A stretch of DNA of 12,558 nt, taken from an uncultured Eubacteriales bacterium. GTDB taxonomy: Bacteria > Bacillota > Clostridia > Oscillospirales > Acutalibacteraceae. The notes below the pieces were generated by a model, which was given only the letters and a program-made list of their open reading frames with translations, ran no database searches and was not told the origin of the DNA. The stretch covers positions 1-12,558 of the forward strand of contig CAJKBQ010000049.1 in NCBI GenBank assembly GCA_905198155.1, given 5' to 3'. Below are positions 6,495-12,558 of the stretch, one piece after another; positions within the stretch are counted from its first letter, which is position 1; every line of letters starts with the position of its first letter. The translations under genes were made by a program, and so were the position numbers.

Positions 6495-7082
6495 ATGCAA
6501 ACTTATCTGACCGGACCGGTGATCCGGCGGCTGCGCGAAGCCTGCGGACTGACGCAGGCACAGCTGGCCGCGCAGCTGTTCGTCAGTGACAAAACCGTGT
6601 CCAAGTTGGAAACCGCCAAGGGGCTGCCGGATATCTCGCTGGTGGAACCGCTGGCGGCGGCGCTCGGCGTGTCGGTGATGGAGCTGATGTCCGGCGCGCC
6701 GGTGGTCAACCGCAATGTGGCCGCCAATTTGCTGCGCGCCCGGTTCTACGTCTGCCCCGTGTGCGGCAATATTCTGCACGCGACCGGCGATGCGGTGCTC
6801 AGCTGCTGCGGGATCGCGCTGCCTGCGCTGGAAGCGGAGCCGGACACGGACGGGATCCTGTCGGTCGCGCCGGTAGAGGACGAAGTGTGCGTCACAGCGC
6901 ACCATTCGATGGAGAAATCGCACGACCTCTCCTTTTTGGCGTACGAAACGGCCGACGCGCTGCATCTGGTCAAGCTGTACCCGGAGGGCAGCGCCGAAGC
7001 GCGGTTCCGGCTGCGCGGACGCGGCGTGCTGTATGCGTACTGCAACCGTCACGGATTGATTGGCGTTCCGATTGCGCCGTGA
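6495..7082 (+). CDS. HTH regulator fused to a desulfoferrodoxin-like iron domain
   Basis: 195 aa. Residues 8-63 are an XRE/Cro-type helix-turn-helix (IRRLREACGLTQAQLAAQL, SDKTVSKLET). Residues 83-106 are a desulforedoxin-type rubredoxin-like site, FYVCPVCGN then SCCG (C87, C90, C104, C105), expected to hold Fe(Cys)4. Residues 120-192 resemble the superoxide reductase domain: H137-SMEKS-H143 and C183-NR-H186 keep the spacing of three His ligands and the Cys ligand of the Fe(His)4Cys centre. The fourth His, expected in a KHxP motif near residue 117, is absent, so catalysis is doubtful and redox or iron sensing more likely. The ATG at 6495 has AAGGAG 8 nt upstream; an in-frame GTG at 6486 overlaps the ribosome site and is rejected. 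It is monocistronic, with its own promoter and terminator. Targets are unknown. Confidence 0.87.
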   Translation: MQTYLTGPVIRRLREACGLTQAQLAAQLFVSDKTVSKLETAKGLPDISLVEPLAAALGVSVMELMSGAPVVNRNVAANLLRARFYVCPVCGNILHATGDAVLSCCGIALPALEAEPDTDGILSVAPVEDEVCVTAHHSMEKSHDLSFLAYETADALHLVKLYPEGSAEARFRLRGRGVLYAYCNRHGLIGVPIAP

Positions 7083-7083
7083 C

Positions 7084-7135
7084 GCAAAAATCCGCCCGAC
7101 TCCCCCTCAAAATGGGAGTTGGACGGATTTTTTGC
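7084..7135. terminator. Bidirectional terminator between convergent genes
   Basis: GCAAAAATCCG...ACTCCC pairs with GGGAGT...CGGATTTTTTGC around a loop near 7106-7113, with a small internal bulge at CCG/TGG. A-rich and T-rich ends on both sides give a T-tract in each direction. It begins 2 nt after the HTH gene stop and ends 6 nt from the end of the convergent glycosidase-like gene, so it probably serves both. Confidence 0.88.
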
Positions 7136-7140
7136 TGCGG

Positions 7141-8826
7141 TCAGGGGCGCGTGATTTCGACTGTCTCGTTTTGGTAATCGACCATCACCTGCGTGCCATT
7201 GGCATATGTGGTGCGGTACACATCGTCGGCGAGCTTTTCGTGATTCTCGATGAATTCGTACCGCTCCGGTTCCAGCAGCGCATAATCCGCCGCCATCTGT
7301 TGGATTTTGGACACGCTGTCTTCCAGCTGCGCGTCCGTGTCGCACACGAAATCTTCGCGGCCCATCCAGTTGTTGCCGGACGAAAAGTTTGCGTAGTAGC
7401 AGACCAGCGGCCGCCCGCCCAGTTCAAAGAATTTGAGCCGATTGCGGGTACCCTTGGCGCCATAGTTGAGCGTATAGGTGCCCGGATTGTACATGATGAT
7501 CCCGTGATACGCGATATACCAAAACGGCAGAATCTCGTCGCACAGCGGTCGCATTTCCGTTTTCCCGATGTCGAACGACGGGTACAGCACAAAATCCATA
7601 TCGGACGCCGCAAAGTCAAAGCCGCTTTCCGACGAAAAGCCGCCGAAGGTGCTGCGGCTGAGCCGCATGATTTTTCGGTACCATTCCGCTGACTGCCGCC
7701 GCGTCAGCGGGTGACGGGGATCGCGGCATTTGAGCAGCGGCAGGATCGAGATTACGTCGATGTAGTGCGTGCCTTCGAACCCCATGGCTGCCAGCTTTGG
7801 CTGATTGACCGCTTCAAACCGCTCGTATTCACGCTGCGGACAGATTTTATACGGTCTGCCGCCCGACCAGACGAAAGGACGTGCATGCCGTGTGCCATCC
7901 GCATTTTTCAACAGGTATTCATCGTCAAAGCAGTCAGCAATGGTATACGCAGCCGTTGCATCGTCGTGGCACACAATCCCGAACCCATCCGATTTCAGCT
8001 TTGCGATCAGCGCCCGGAGCCGTTCTTCGCCGCCCAGCCGCGGATCCGGCGGGAATATCTGCGGAAACCGGCCGTCGTGCCCGCCGCAGTTCCACCCCAC
8101 CAAGCAAAACTCCGCGCGGTCGATTCCGTGCCGCTTGAACGCATCAGCGATGTCGCCCACCCGGTCGAATGTACAGGCCACGCGCATCGGCGGCTCTGTA
8201 TCCGGCGTTTGGTTTTCCACCGGGCTGGGCACCGGCTTCCACCCCTGGCGGACGCGCACCGAAATGGCGTCCATACTCTTTTTCAGCCGCGGGTCGGCGG
8301 CGACCCGGTCGCGGAGCGGAACGCAGCCGCACCGTTCCAGCTGGTACGCGCGGTACTTTTTCGCCATTGAAACATCGCTGCCGTCGGCCAGGTCGTAAAA
8401 TTCGATCTCAATCGCTTCGTCCGGCACGTCGCCGTCGAGGTAGAACCGGGGGTAGGCGTAGTACGTTTGATCCCGCACGCCCAGCACCATCCCGAAGTCC
8501 GTGCGCAGCCCGGTCACGATGCCCAACGTGCCGCCGGTTCCGCGGTTCCACCCGTAGCAGCCCACAAACGCACAGTCATACACCTGCTCGGCATCGGCCC
8601 GCGCCGTGAAGTTGGTACGAACCACGCCTGCCGTCATCGCGTCGGTCACAAAATAGCCCGGATCCCCGGCGCGGGCACAGAAATAATCGTACAGCACGTC
8701 TGCATAGCGGACATTTGGGGTCAGCAGCGCCGGGGGAATCGTACACCGTTCTCCCCCATTGGCCTGCACCAGCGGAGTGTCCAGCACTTTTTGCGTCCCG
8801 TCCAGATAGACCAACCGTGTTTTCAT
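7141..8826 (-). CDS. TIM-barrel glycoside-hydrolase-like protein (DUF5696/GH101/GH129-like)
   Basis: 561 aa without signal peptide or membrane segment, so intracellular. About 1-160 is a beta-rich N-domain; the (beta/alpha)8-like part starts around 210. Recognisable blocks are FCLVGWNCGGHDGRFP (240-255), DPRLGGEERLRALI (261-274), VCHDDATAAY (285-294), GTHYIDVIS (352-360), DPRHPLTRRQSAEWYR (369-384) and GGFSSESGFDF (395-405). D357 (after a beta-strand) and E400 are my candidates for nucleophile and acid/base, by analogy with GH101/GH129 retaining enzymes acting on alpha-GalNAc glycosides. That assignment is inference; the family is poorly characterised and the sugar unknown. The ATG at 8826 has AGGAGG 6 nt upstream. 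Its neighbour upstream is a FAD oxidoreductase on the same strand, but each has its own promoter. Confidence 0.72.
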   Translation of the reverse strand: MKTRLVYLDGTQKVLDTPLVQANGGERCTIPPALLTPNVRYADVLYDYFCARAGDPGYFVTDAMTAGVVRTNFTARADAEQVYDCAFVGCYGWNRGTGGTLGIVTGLRTDFGMVLGVRDQTYYAYPRFYLDGDVPDEAIEIEFYDLADGSDVSMAKKYRAYQLERCGCVPLRDRVAADPRLKKSMDAISVRVRQGWKPVPSPVENQTPDTEPPMRVACTFDRVGDIADAFKRHGIDRAEFCLVGWNCGGHDGRFPQIFPPDPRLGGEERLRALIAKLKSDGFGIVCHDDATAAYTIADCFDDEYLLKNADGTRHARPFVWSGGRPYKICPQREYERFEAVNQPKLAAMGFEGTHYIDVISILPLLKCRDPRHPLTRRQSAEWYRKIMRLSRSTFGGFSSESGFDFAASDMDFVLYPSFDIGKTEMRPLCDEILPFWYIAYHGIIMYNPGTYTLNYGAKGTRNRLKFFELGGRPLVCYYANFSSGNNWMGREDFVCDTDAQLEDSVSKIQQMAADYALLEPERYEFIENHEKLADDVYRTTYANGTQVMVDYQNETVEITRP

Positions 8827-8855
8827 TGCAATCCTCCTGCCATGCGTTTTTCTAC

Positions 8856-8884
8856 ATTATATCATACGGTTTTTGCGGTTTCAA
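8856..8884 (-). promoter_or_regulatory. Promoter of the glycoside-hydrolase-like gene
   Basis: On the minus strand TTGAAA (8884-8879), a 17-nt spacer and TATAAT (8861-8856) with an extended TGA before the -10 box. It ends 29 nt before the start codon. The strong match means this gene does not depend on read-through from the FAD oxidoreductase gene. Confidence 0.85.
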
Positions 8885-8905
8885 TAGAAAATCCGGTATA
8901 TTTAT

Positions 8906-8918
8906 CCGGGACGCCCGG
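8906..8918 (-). terminator. Short hairpin after the FAD oxidoreductase gene
   Basis: CCGGG-CGT-CCCGG on the minus strand, 5 nt past the TAA stop, is followed by ATAAATATA rather than a T-run. It could be a weak terminator or a 3'-end stabiliser. The better T-run (8921-8925) lies on the plus-strand side, where no gene needs it. Confidence 0.35.
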
Positions 8919-8923
8919 CATTT

Positions 8924-10354
8924 TTATTCCAGCGCCACCCCGTCGCTGCGGAGCGCATCCTGAATGGCGTTGACGGGATAATCCGCCGGGGGCACATCAT
9001 CACGCAGCGCCAGCGCCGCCGCTGTCCCGGCCGCCTGGCCAGTGAGGATGCAGGTGCCCTGAATCCGCGTGCTGGAATGCGCGACGTGGTCGGCGGAGAT
9101 GCAGCGGCCCACCGCCAGCAGATTGTCGAATTCGCGCGCCAGCAGACAGGCATACGGGATGTCGTACGCATCCGCGTGAATCGCGCCGCCGATTGCTTTG
9201 CGTTTGCCGGTCGGGTCGTGGATATCGATGATGTACGAGCCGCGGGCGATGCGGTCGGGCTGCGGCGTGCCGTCGATCACTTCGCGACCGGTCAGCATCC
9301 GCCGCCCGTCCAGCCGCCGCGATTCGCGGATGCCGAGCGATCCGGCGCAGTCGATCAGGTAGCTGTCCCGGAAGCCGGGGATGAAGGTTTTCAGGAAGTC
9401 CACCAGGGCAATCAGTTGCAGCTGAGCACGAATTTCGCCGTCGTTCAGGCTGTCGGCGTCAGTCGCATCGATCCCCGTCACGCGCGACATATTGACCACC
9501 ACCGTCCCGGCCACCGGGCTGCACGACACCAGCACGCGCCCTTGCGGCATCGGAATCCGGTCGCTGCCGTCCGGCTCGAACCCGCACGTTCCGGCGTACC
9601 GCCATGCCGCAAACGCTTCGCGCGTAATGCCGAAATCGCCGAACCGCAGGGGGCGATTGTTGAGCGCGTACGCCGTTTCCGTATCGACGCCGCCCATCCG
9701 GAAAAAGAGCGACACCGGCTGCACTGCGCGGTCGGCCTCCGCGTGGAAATGCTCGTCGGACTCGTGCACCATATCCAGGTGTGCGGCCGTCAGTGCGTCG
9801 TACACACCCGGTTCGCTTCCGTAATGGTACGATGCGCCGCTCATCGCGATCAAATCACCGTCTCCGCTGCCATCGATGAACGTATCGCCCAAAATCCGAA
9901 GGGCGCCCGATTTGTCCCACACGGCTGCGGATACGACGCGGCGTCCGTCCGATTCCGCCGCCAGCAATGTTGTGTGCAGCCGCACCTGTACGCCCGCCGC
10001 GGTCAGCCGCCGCAGCAGAATCACCCGCAGGATATACGGCGCAGCGCCGACATCGTGCGGGGCGCCGGACGGTGCGTGGGCGCAGCAGCGTGCGCTTTCG
10101 GCGCGGATTTCGTCCATCCACTCCGCGATCAGCCCGCCGAACGGCCGGTGCGAATGCTGCGTGTGCGTGGACGACAGCGGTGTCACCAGCCCGAACCCGG
10201 CCTGGCCGCCCAGCGTACCGCTTTGCTCCACCAATACCACCGACGCGCCGTGCCGTGCCGCTGCTTCGGCCGCTGCGCATCCGGCGACACCGCCGCCGAT
10301 GACCACCACGTCCGCGGACAGCGTCCGGCGGACGGTCAATTGAATCTGTTCCAT
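8924..10354 (-). CDS. FAD-dependent oxidoreductase (PF12831 type)
   Basis: 476 aa, soluble. The N-terminal Rossmann dinucleotide fold is clear: DVVVIGGGVAGCAAAEAAA (G20-G25 region) with E43 ending beta-2 (VVLVEQ), followed by GTLGGQAGFGLVTP. FIDGSGDGDLIAMSGA (159-174) is the second FAD-contacting GD motif, GIRESRRLDG (341-350) a family signature, and DNLLAVGRCISADHVAHSS plus RIQGTCILTGQAAGTAA (410-446) the C-terminal FAD block. Family members are frequent in sugar-utilisation loci but their substrates are mostly unknown; some are misnamed xanthan lyases. The ATG at 10354 has GGAAG 7 nt upstream. It is divergent from the AraC-type gene across 191 nt, which makes it the regulator's most likely target. 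No membrane or export signal. Confidence 0.88.
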   Translation of the reverse strand: MEQIQLTVRRTLSADVVVIGGGVAGCAAAEAAARHGASVVLVEQSGTLGGQAGFGLVTPLSSTHTQHSHRPFGGLIAEWMDEIRAESARCCAHAPSGAPHDVGAAPYILRVILLRRLTAAGVQVRLHTTLLAAESDGRRVVSAAVWDKSGALRILGDTFIDGSGDGDLIAMSGASYHYGSEPGVYDALTAAHLDMVHESDEHFHAEADRAVQPVSLFFRMGGVDTETAYALNNRPLRFGDFGITREAFAAWRYAGTCGFEPDGSDRIPMPQGRVLVSCSPVAGTVVVNMSRVTGIDATDADSLNDGEIRAQLQLIALVDFLKTFIPGFRDSYLIDCAGSLGIRESRRLDGRRMLTGREVIDGTPQPDRIARGSYIIDIHDPTGKRKAIGGAIHADAYDIPYACLLAREFDNLLAVGRCISADHVAHSSTRIQGTCILTGQAAGTAAALALRDDVPPADYPVNAIQDALRSDGVALE

Positions 10355-10386
10355 TTTTCTGCTTCCTTTCGGTTGGGTTTGTGATG

Positions 10387-10415
10387 ATTATAGCACACTT
10401 TGGGGCGGCGCGATA
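10387..10415 (-). promoter_or_regulatory. Promoter of the FAD oxidoreductase gene (extended -10)
   Basis: On the minus strand TATAAT (10392-10387) preceded by TGC forms an extended -10 element. The region 17 nt upstream reads TATCGC and is a poor -35 box. A strong -10 with a weak -35 is typical of activator-dependent promoters, which fits the divergent AraC-type gene; that link is inference. Confidence 0.7.
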
Positions 10416-10420
10416 GGATA

Positions 10421-10471
10421 TTCCGGGCGGGGGTTCGGTAAAATTGAAACCAAAATGCAAAAATCCCGGAA
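10421..10471. repeat. Inverted repeat TTCCGGG/CCCGGAA between divergent promoters
   Basis: TTCCGGG (10421-10427) and CCCGGAA (10465-10471) are perfect inverted copies 44 bp apart centre to centre, about four helical turns. They lie between the FAD oxidoreductase and AraC promoters, upstream of both -35 regions. Possible regulator half-sites; chance is not excluded for GC-rich 7-mers. Confidence 0.35.
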
Positions 10472-10473
10472 AA

Positions 10474-10487
10474 AGAATTGCAATTCT
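10474..10487. promoter_or_regulatory. 14-bp palindrome over the AraC-gene -35 box
   Basis: AGAATTGCAATTCT is a perfect palindrome that covers the -35 hexamer TTGCAA (10478-10483) of the regulator gene. A protein bound here would block RNA polymerase, so autorepression or cross-regulation is plausible. Confidence 0.5.
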
Positions 10488-10506
10488 GCCGAAAAGCCTG
10501 TATAAT
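10478..10506 (+). promoter_or_regulatory. Promoter of the AraC-type regulator gene
   Basis: TTGCAA (10478-10483, 4 of 6), a 17-nt spacer and TATAAT (10501-10506). The predicted start is near 10513, about 33 nt before the chosen ATG. That rules out the upstream in-frame ATG at 10444. Confidence 0.8.
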
Positions 10507-10545
10507 AAATGTGGCACGGATTCCAATGCATCGGGGGGTGCGAAG

Positions 10546-11448
10546 ATGGGCGAACCGCTGGCCGCGCTGAATCCGCAGATTTTGGCTGTTTGCCGGTTCC
10601 GTTCCACCGCGCAGACGCCGAACAGCGAAAAAGTCAAAAACCAATACTGCTGCCGGGCGATGATCTGGTGCAGCGGGCGCGCCACGCTGGAATGGGGCGG
10701 GCAGACGGAACCGATCGGGGCGCACGACGTTCTGTACCTGACGCCGGACTGCCCGTATCGCATCCGCAACACCGGCGGCGATTTTGAAGTGCTGAACATC
10801 TGGTTCACCGACCGGCCGACCGACGATTTGGTGCCGACGGGGACGGTGTTTCAGGAATCGTTTGACCCGGCGCGCTGCCGCCCTGCGCCCGACTATGCCG
10901 ACGCGCCGCAGCTATCGCGCGCGGTGCTGCTGAAAAACCGGCCGCTGTTCCGGTTCGGCGGCGGAACGGGCGCGCTGCACGGCCCTGCCGCAGCGTTGCA
11001 GGCGCGGGCGTGGGTGCTGCGACTGCTGAGTGAGGTGATCGCGCCGACTCCTCCGGAAAATCTGCATGCTGCGCCGGTGCTGGCGTACATCCGCGCGCAT
11101 TTGTGCGACCCGCTGGACGGCGGCACACTGGCCGTGCAGTTTCACTGCCACCGCAAAACGATCGGGCAATGGGTGAAGCAGGCCACCGGGATGCCGCTGC
11201 ACCGGTATATCCTGCACCAAAAATGTATGTATGCCCGCCAGCTGATGCAGGAAACCGACCTGACCGTTACCGACATTGCGCACCTGCTGTCGTTTTACGA
11301 TTCCAGCCACCTGGCAAAATGCCTGCGGCAGGACGCACGGCACACATCCGACGATCCATCCAGGCCCGCGGCCTGTTTGGCATATATCGCAAATACTCCG
11401 AAAAATGAAAATTGCTTGAAAGGGGCACATCATCATGGGACTGATTAA
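10546..11448 (+). CDS. AraC-family transcriptional regulator
   Basis: 300 aa. The N-terminal part (about 30-95) looks like a cupin effector domain: GRATLEWGGQTEPIGAHDVLYLTPDCPYRIRN. The C-terminal DNA-binding domain (about 180-265) has two HTH units: LAVQFHCHRKTIGQWVKQATGMP and LTVTDIAHLLSFYDSSHLAKCLRQ. The ATG at 10546 follows a GGGGGG ribosome site by 7 nt and the promoter by 40 nt; the frame is open back to 10444 but that start lies upstream of the promoter. It is divergent from the FAD oxidoreductase gene, the likely target. After residue 262 the usual GxxPxxYR end is missing in this frame and the tail (SDDPSRPAACLAY...) is atypical and runs 14 nt into the SPFH gene; a plus-one frame reads GTHPTIHPG. 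A late frameshift is possible. Confidence 0.85.
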   Translation: MGEPLAALNPQILAVCRFRSTAQTPNSEKVKNQYCCRAMIWCSGRATLEWGGQTEPIGAHDVLYLTPDCPYRIRNTGGDFEVLNIWFTDRPTDDLVPTGTVFQESFDPARCRPAPDYADAPQLSRAVLLKNRPLFRFGGGTGALHGPAAALQARAWVLRLLSEVIAPTPPENLHAAPVLAYIRAHLCDPLDGGTLAVQFHCHRKTIGQWVKQATGMPLHRYILHQKCMYARQLMQETDLTVTDIAHLLSFYDSSHLAKCLRQDARHTSDDPSRPAACLAYIANTPKNENCLKGAHHHGTD

Positions 11449-12558
11449 AGCCGGAATCGGCGCACTGGGCGGCACGCTGGCCGACCAGTGGAAGGAATTT
11501 TTTTACTGCGAGGCGATGCCGAAAGAGGTACTGGTGACGAAAGGCCAAAAGCGCATTAGCGGCCGCTCGTCCAACACCAAAGGCAGCGACAACATCATCA
11601 CGAGCGGCTCCGGCATTGCCGTGGCGGACGGCCAGTGCATGATGATCGTGGAGCAGGGCAAGGTCGTGGAGTTCTGCGCCGAACCGGGCGAATTTACCTA
11701 CGACACGTCCACCGAGCCGTCGATTTTCTCCGGCAGCCTGGGCGAGGGCATCAAGCGGACGTTCCAAACGATCGGCAAGCGCTTCGCCTACGGCGGCGAC
11801 ACCGGAAAAGATCAGCGGGTGTACTATTTCAACACCAAGGAAATTCTGGAAAACCGGTTCGGCACGGCCAACCCCATTCCGTTCCGCGTGGTGGATTCCA
11901 AAATCGGGCTGGACATCGACGTGTCCATCCGCTGCAACGGCGTGTATTCGTACCGGATCGCCGATCCGCTGCTGTTCTACACCAATGTGTGCGGCAACGT
12001 CAGCCGAGAATATACCCGCAGCGAGCTGGATGCGACGCTGAAAACGGAATTCATCAGCGCATTGCAGCCCGCATTCGGCAAACTGTCCGACATGGAGATG
12101 CGGCCGAACCAGATTGTGTCGCACACCACCGACCTGGAAAACGCGATGAACACGGTGTTGTCCGAAAAATGGGGCGCACTCCGCGGGCTGCAAGTGGTCA
12201 GCATTGCGCTGGGCTCCGTCACGCTGCCGGAGGAAGACGCCGAGCTGATTAAGCAGGCGCAGCGCACGGCGATTATGCGCGACCCGACGATGGCGGCCGC
12301 CACGCTGGTCGGCGCGCAGTCCGATGCGATGAAAGCGGCGGCCGGGAATACCGCCGGGGCGATGACCGGGTTCATGGGCATGGGCATGGCCGCAAACGCG
12401 GGCGGCGTGAATGCGCAGAATCTGTTCGCGATGGGCCAGCAGCAGCAAGCACAGCAAGCGCAGGCTCCGGCACAGACGCAGGCCGCAAACAGCTGGAAAT
12501 GCAGCTGCGGCACCGTGGCGACGGGCAAATTCTGCCCCGAATGCGGCAAGCCGAAACC
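11435..12558 (+). CDS. SPFH/YdjI-like protein with C-terminal zinc ribbon, 3' partial
   Basis: 374 residues are visible and the frame is still open at the window end. It starts MGLIKAGIGALGG with AAAGGGG about 9 nt upstream of the ATG, and overlaps the AraC-type frame by 14 nt. Residues about 25-280 form an SPFH/band-7-like domain of the YdjI group, sometimes called virion core protein in databases: QWKEFFYCEAMPKEVLV, VADGQCMMIVEQGKVVEF, FRVVDSKIGLDIDVSIRCNGVYSYRI. A Met/Gly/Ala-rich stretch and a Gln/Ala linker (about 309-350) follow, then a zinc ribbon with C356, C358, C367 and C370. No transmembrane helix is seen, so membrane contact would be peripheral. B. subtilis YdjI belongs to a PspA-type membrane-stress locus; a similar role here is inference. 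Only a few residues seem to be missing. Confidence 0.85.
   Translation, partial: MGLIKAGIGALGGTLADQWKEFFYCEAMPKEVLVTKGQKRISGRSSNTKGSDNIITSGSGIAVADGQCMMIVEQGKVVEFCAEPGEFTYDTSTEPSIFSGSLGEGIKRTFQTIGKRFAYGGDTGKDQRVYYFNTKEILENRFGTANPIPFRVVDSKIGLDIDVSIRCNGVYSYRIADPLLFYTNVCGNVSREYTRSELDATLKTEFISALQPAFGKLSDMEMRPNQIVSHTTDLENAMNTVLSEKWGALRGLQVVSIALGSVTLPEEDAELIKQAQRTAIMRDPTMAAATLVGAQSDAMKAAAGNTAGAMTGFMGMGMAANAGGVNAQNLFAMGQQQQAQQAQAPAQTQAANSWKCSCGTVATGKFCPECGKPK

Noticed and set aside
9077..10384. 435-codon plus-strand open frame opposite the FAD oxidoreductase gene
   Set aside because: Arg/His/Gln-rich low-information translation typical of a GC-rich antisense frame; the minus strand has full FAD-binding motifs.
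10444..10545. N-terminal extension of the AraC-type regulator to the ATG at 10444
   Set aside because: The promoter (10478-10506) lies downstream of that ATG, and the ATG at 10546 has a good ribosome site.
11267..12457. 396-codon minus-strand open frame opposite the SPFH gene
   Set aside because: Antisense shadow. The plus-strand frame starting at 11435 has a ribosome site, SPFH blocks and a zinc ribbon.
1..12558. CRISPR array, tRNA or rRNA genes, insertion sequence or phage attachment site
   Set aside because: No regularly spaced repeats, no cloverleaf or rRNA-like stretch and no transposase or integrase were seen on either strand.

Overview
The window looks like chromosomal DNA of a GC-rich, low-oxygen Firmicute, probably an uncultured gut clostridium. 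The evidence is near-consensus sigma-A promoters (TTGACA-17-TATAAT), strong AGGAGG-type ribosome sites, a tetrahydrofolate riboswitch before an ECF folate transporter gene, and a desulfoferrodoxin-like regulator. Nothing marks a phage, transposon or CRISPR array. The host assignment is inference.

Left part (1-2967, all minus strand). An operon reads leftward from about 3014: CPBP membrane protease, tadA (tRNA adenosine deaminase) and ispF (MEP isoprenoid pathway), joined by stop/start overlaps. It ends in a hairpin terminator at 899-931. A perfect consensus promoter wedged between the ispF stop codon and that hairpin drives folT, whose leader carries a THF-I riboswitch and a plausible Shine-Dalgarno-sequestering hairpin. 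At bases 1-97 the leader of a further minus-strand gene begins and runs off the window.

Centre (3090-7135, plus strand). A divergent perfect promoter, followed by a 19-bp palindrome, drives a GH78 alpha-L-rhamnosidase without a signal peptide. A YgjP-type zinc metallopeptidase gene follows after 4 nt and a GNAT acetyltransferase gene 13 nt later. A separate promoter drives an HTH-desulfoferrodoxin fusion, which ends at a bidirectional terminator (7084-7135) shared with the convergent gene.

Right part (7141-12558). Two minus-strand genes, each with its own promoter, encode a TIM-barrel glycoside-hydrolase-like protein (DUF5696/GH101/GH129-like) and a PF12831-type FAD oxidoreductase. An AraC-type regulator is divergent from the latter. 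This resembles a small sugar or glycoside catabolic unit with its local regulator. The window ends inside an SPFH/YdjI-like gene with a C-terminal zinc ribbon.

The least ordinary items are the HTH-desulfoferrodoxin fusion, which has an intact Cys4 site but a superoxide-reductase-like site lacking one histidine; the folT promoter nested in the upstream terminator; the riboswitch expression platform; and the palindromes at the rhamnosidase and AraC promoters.
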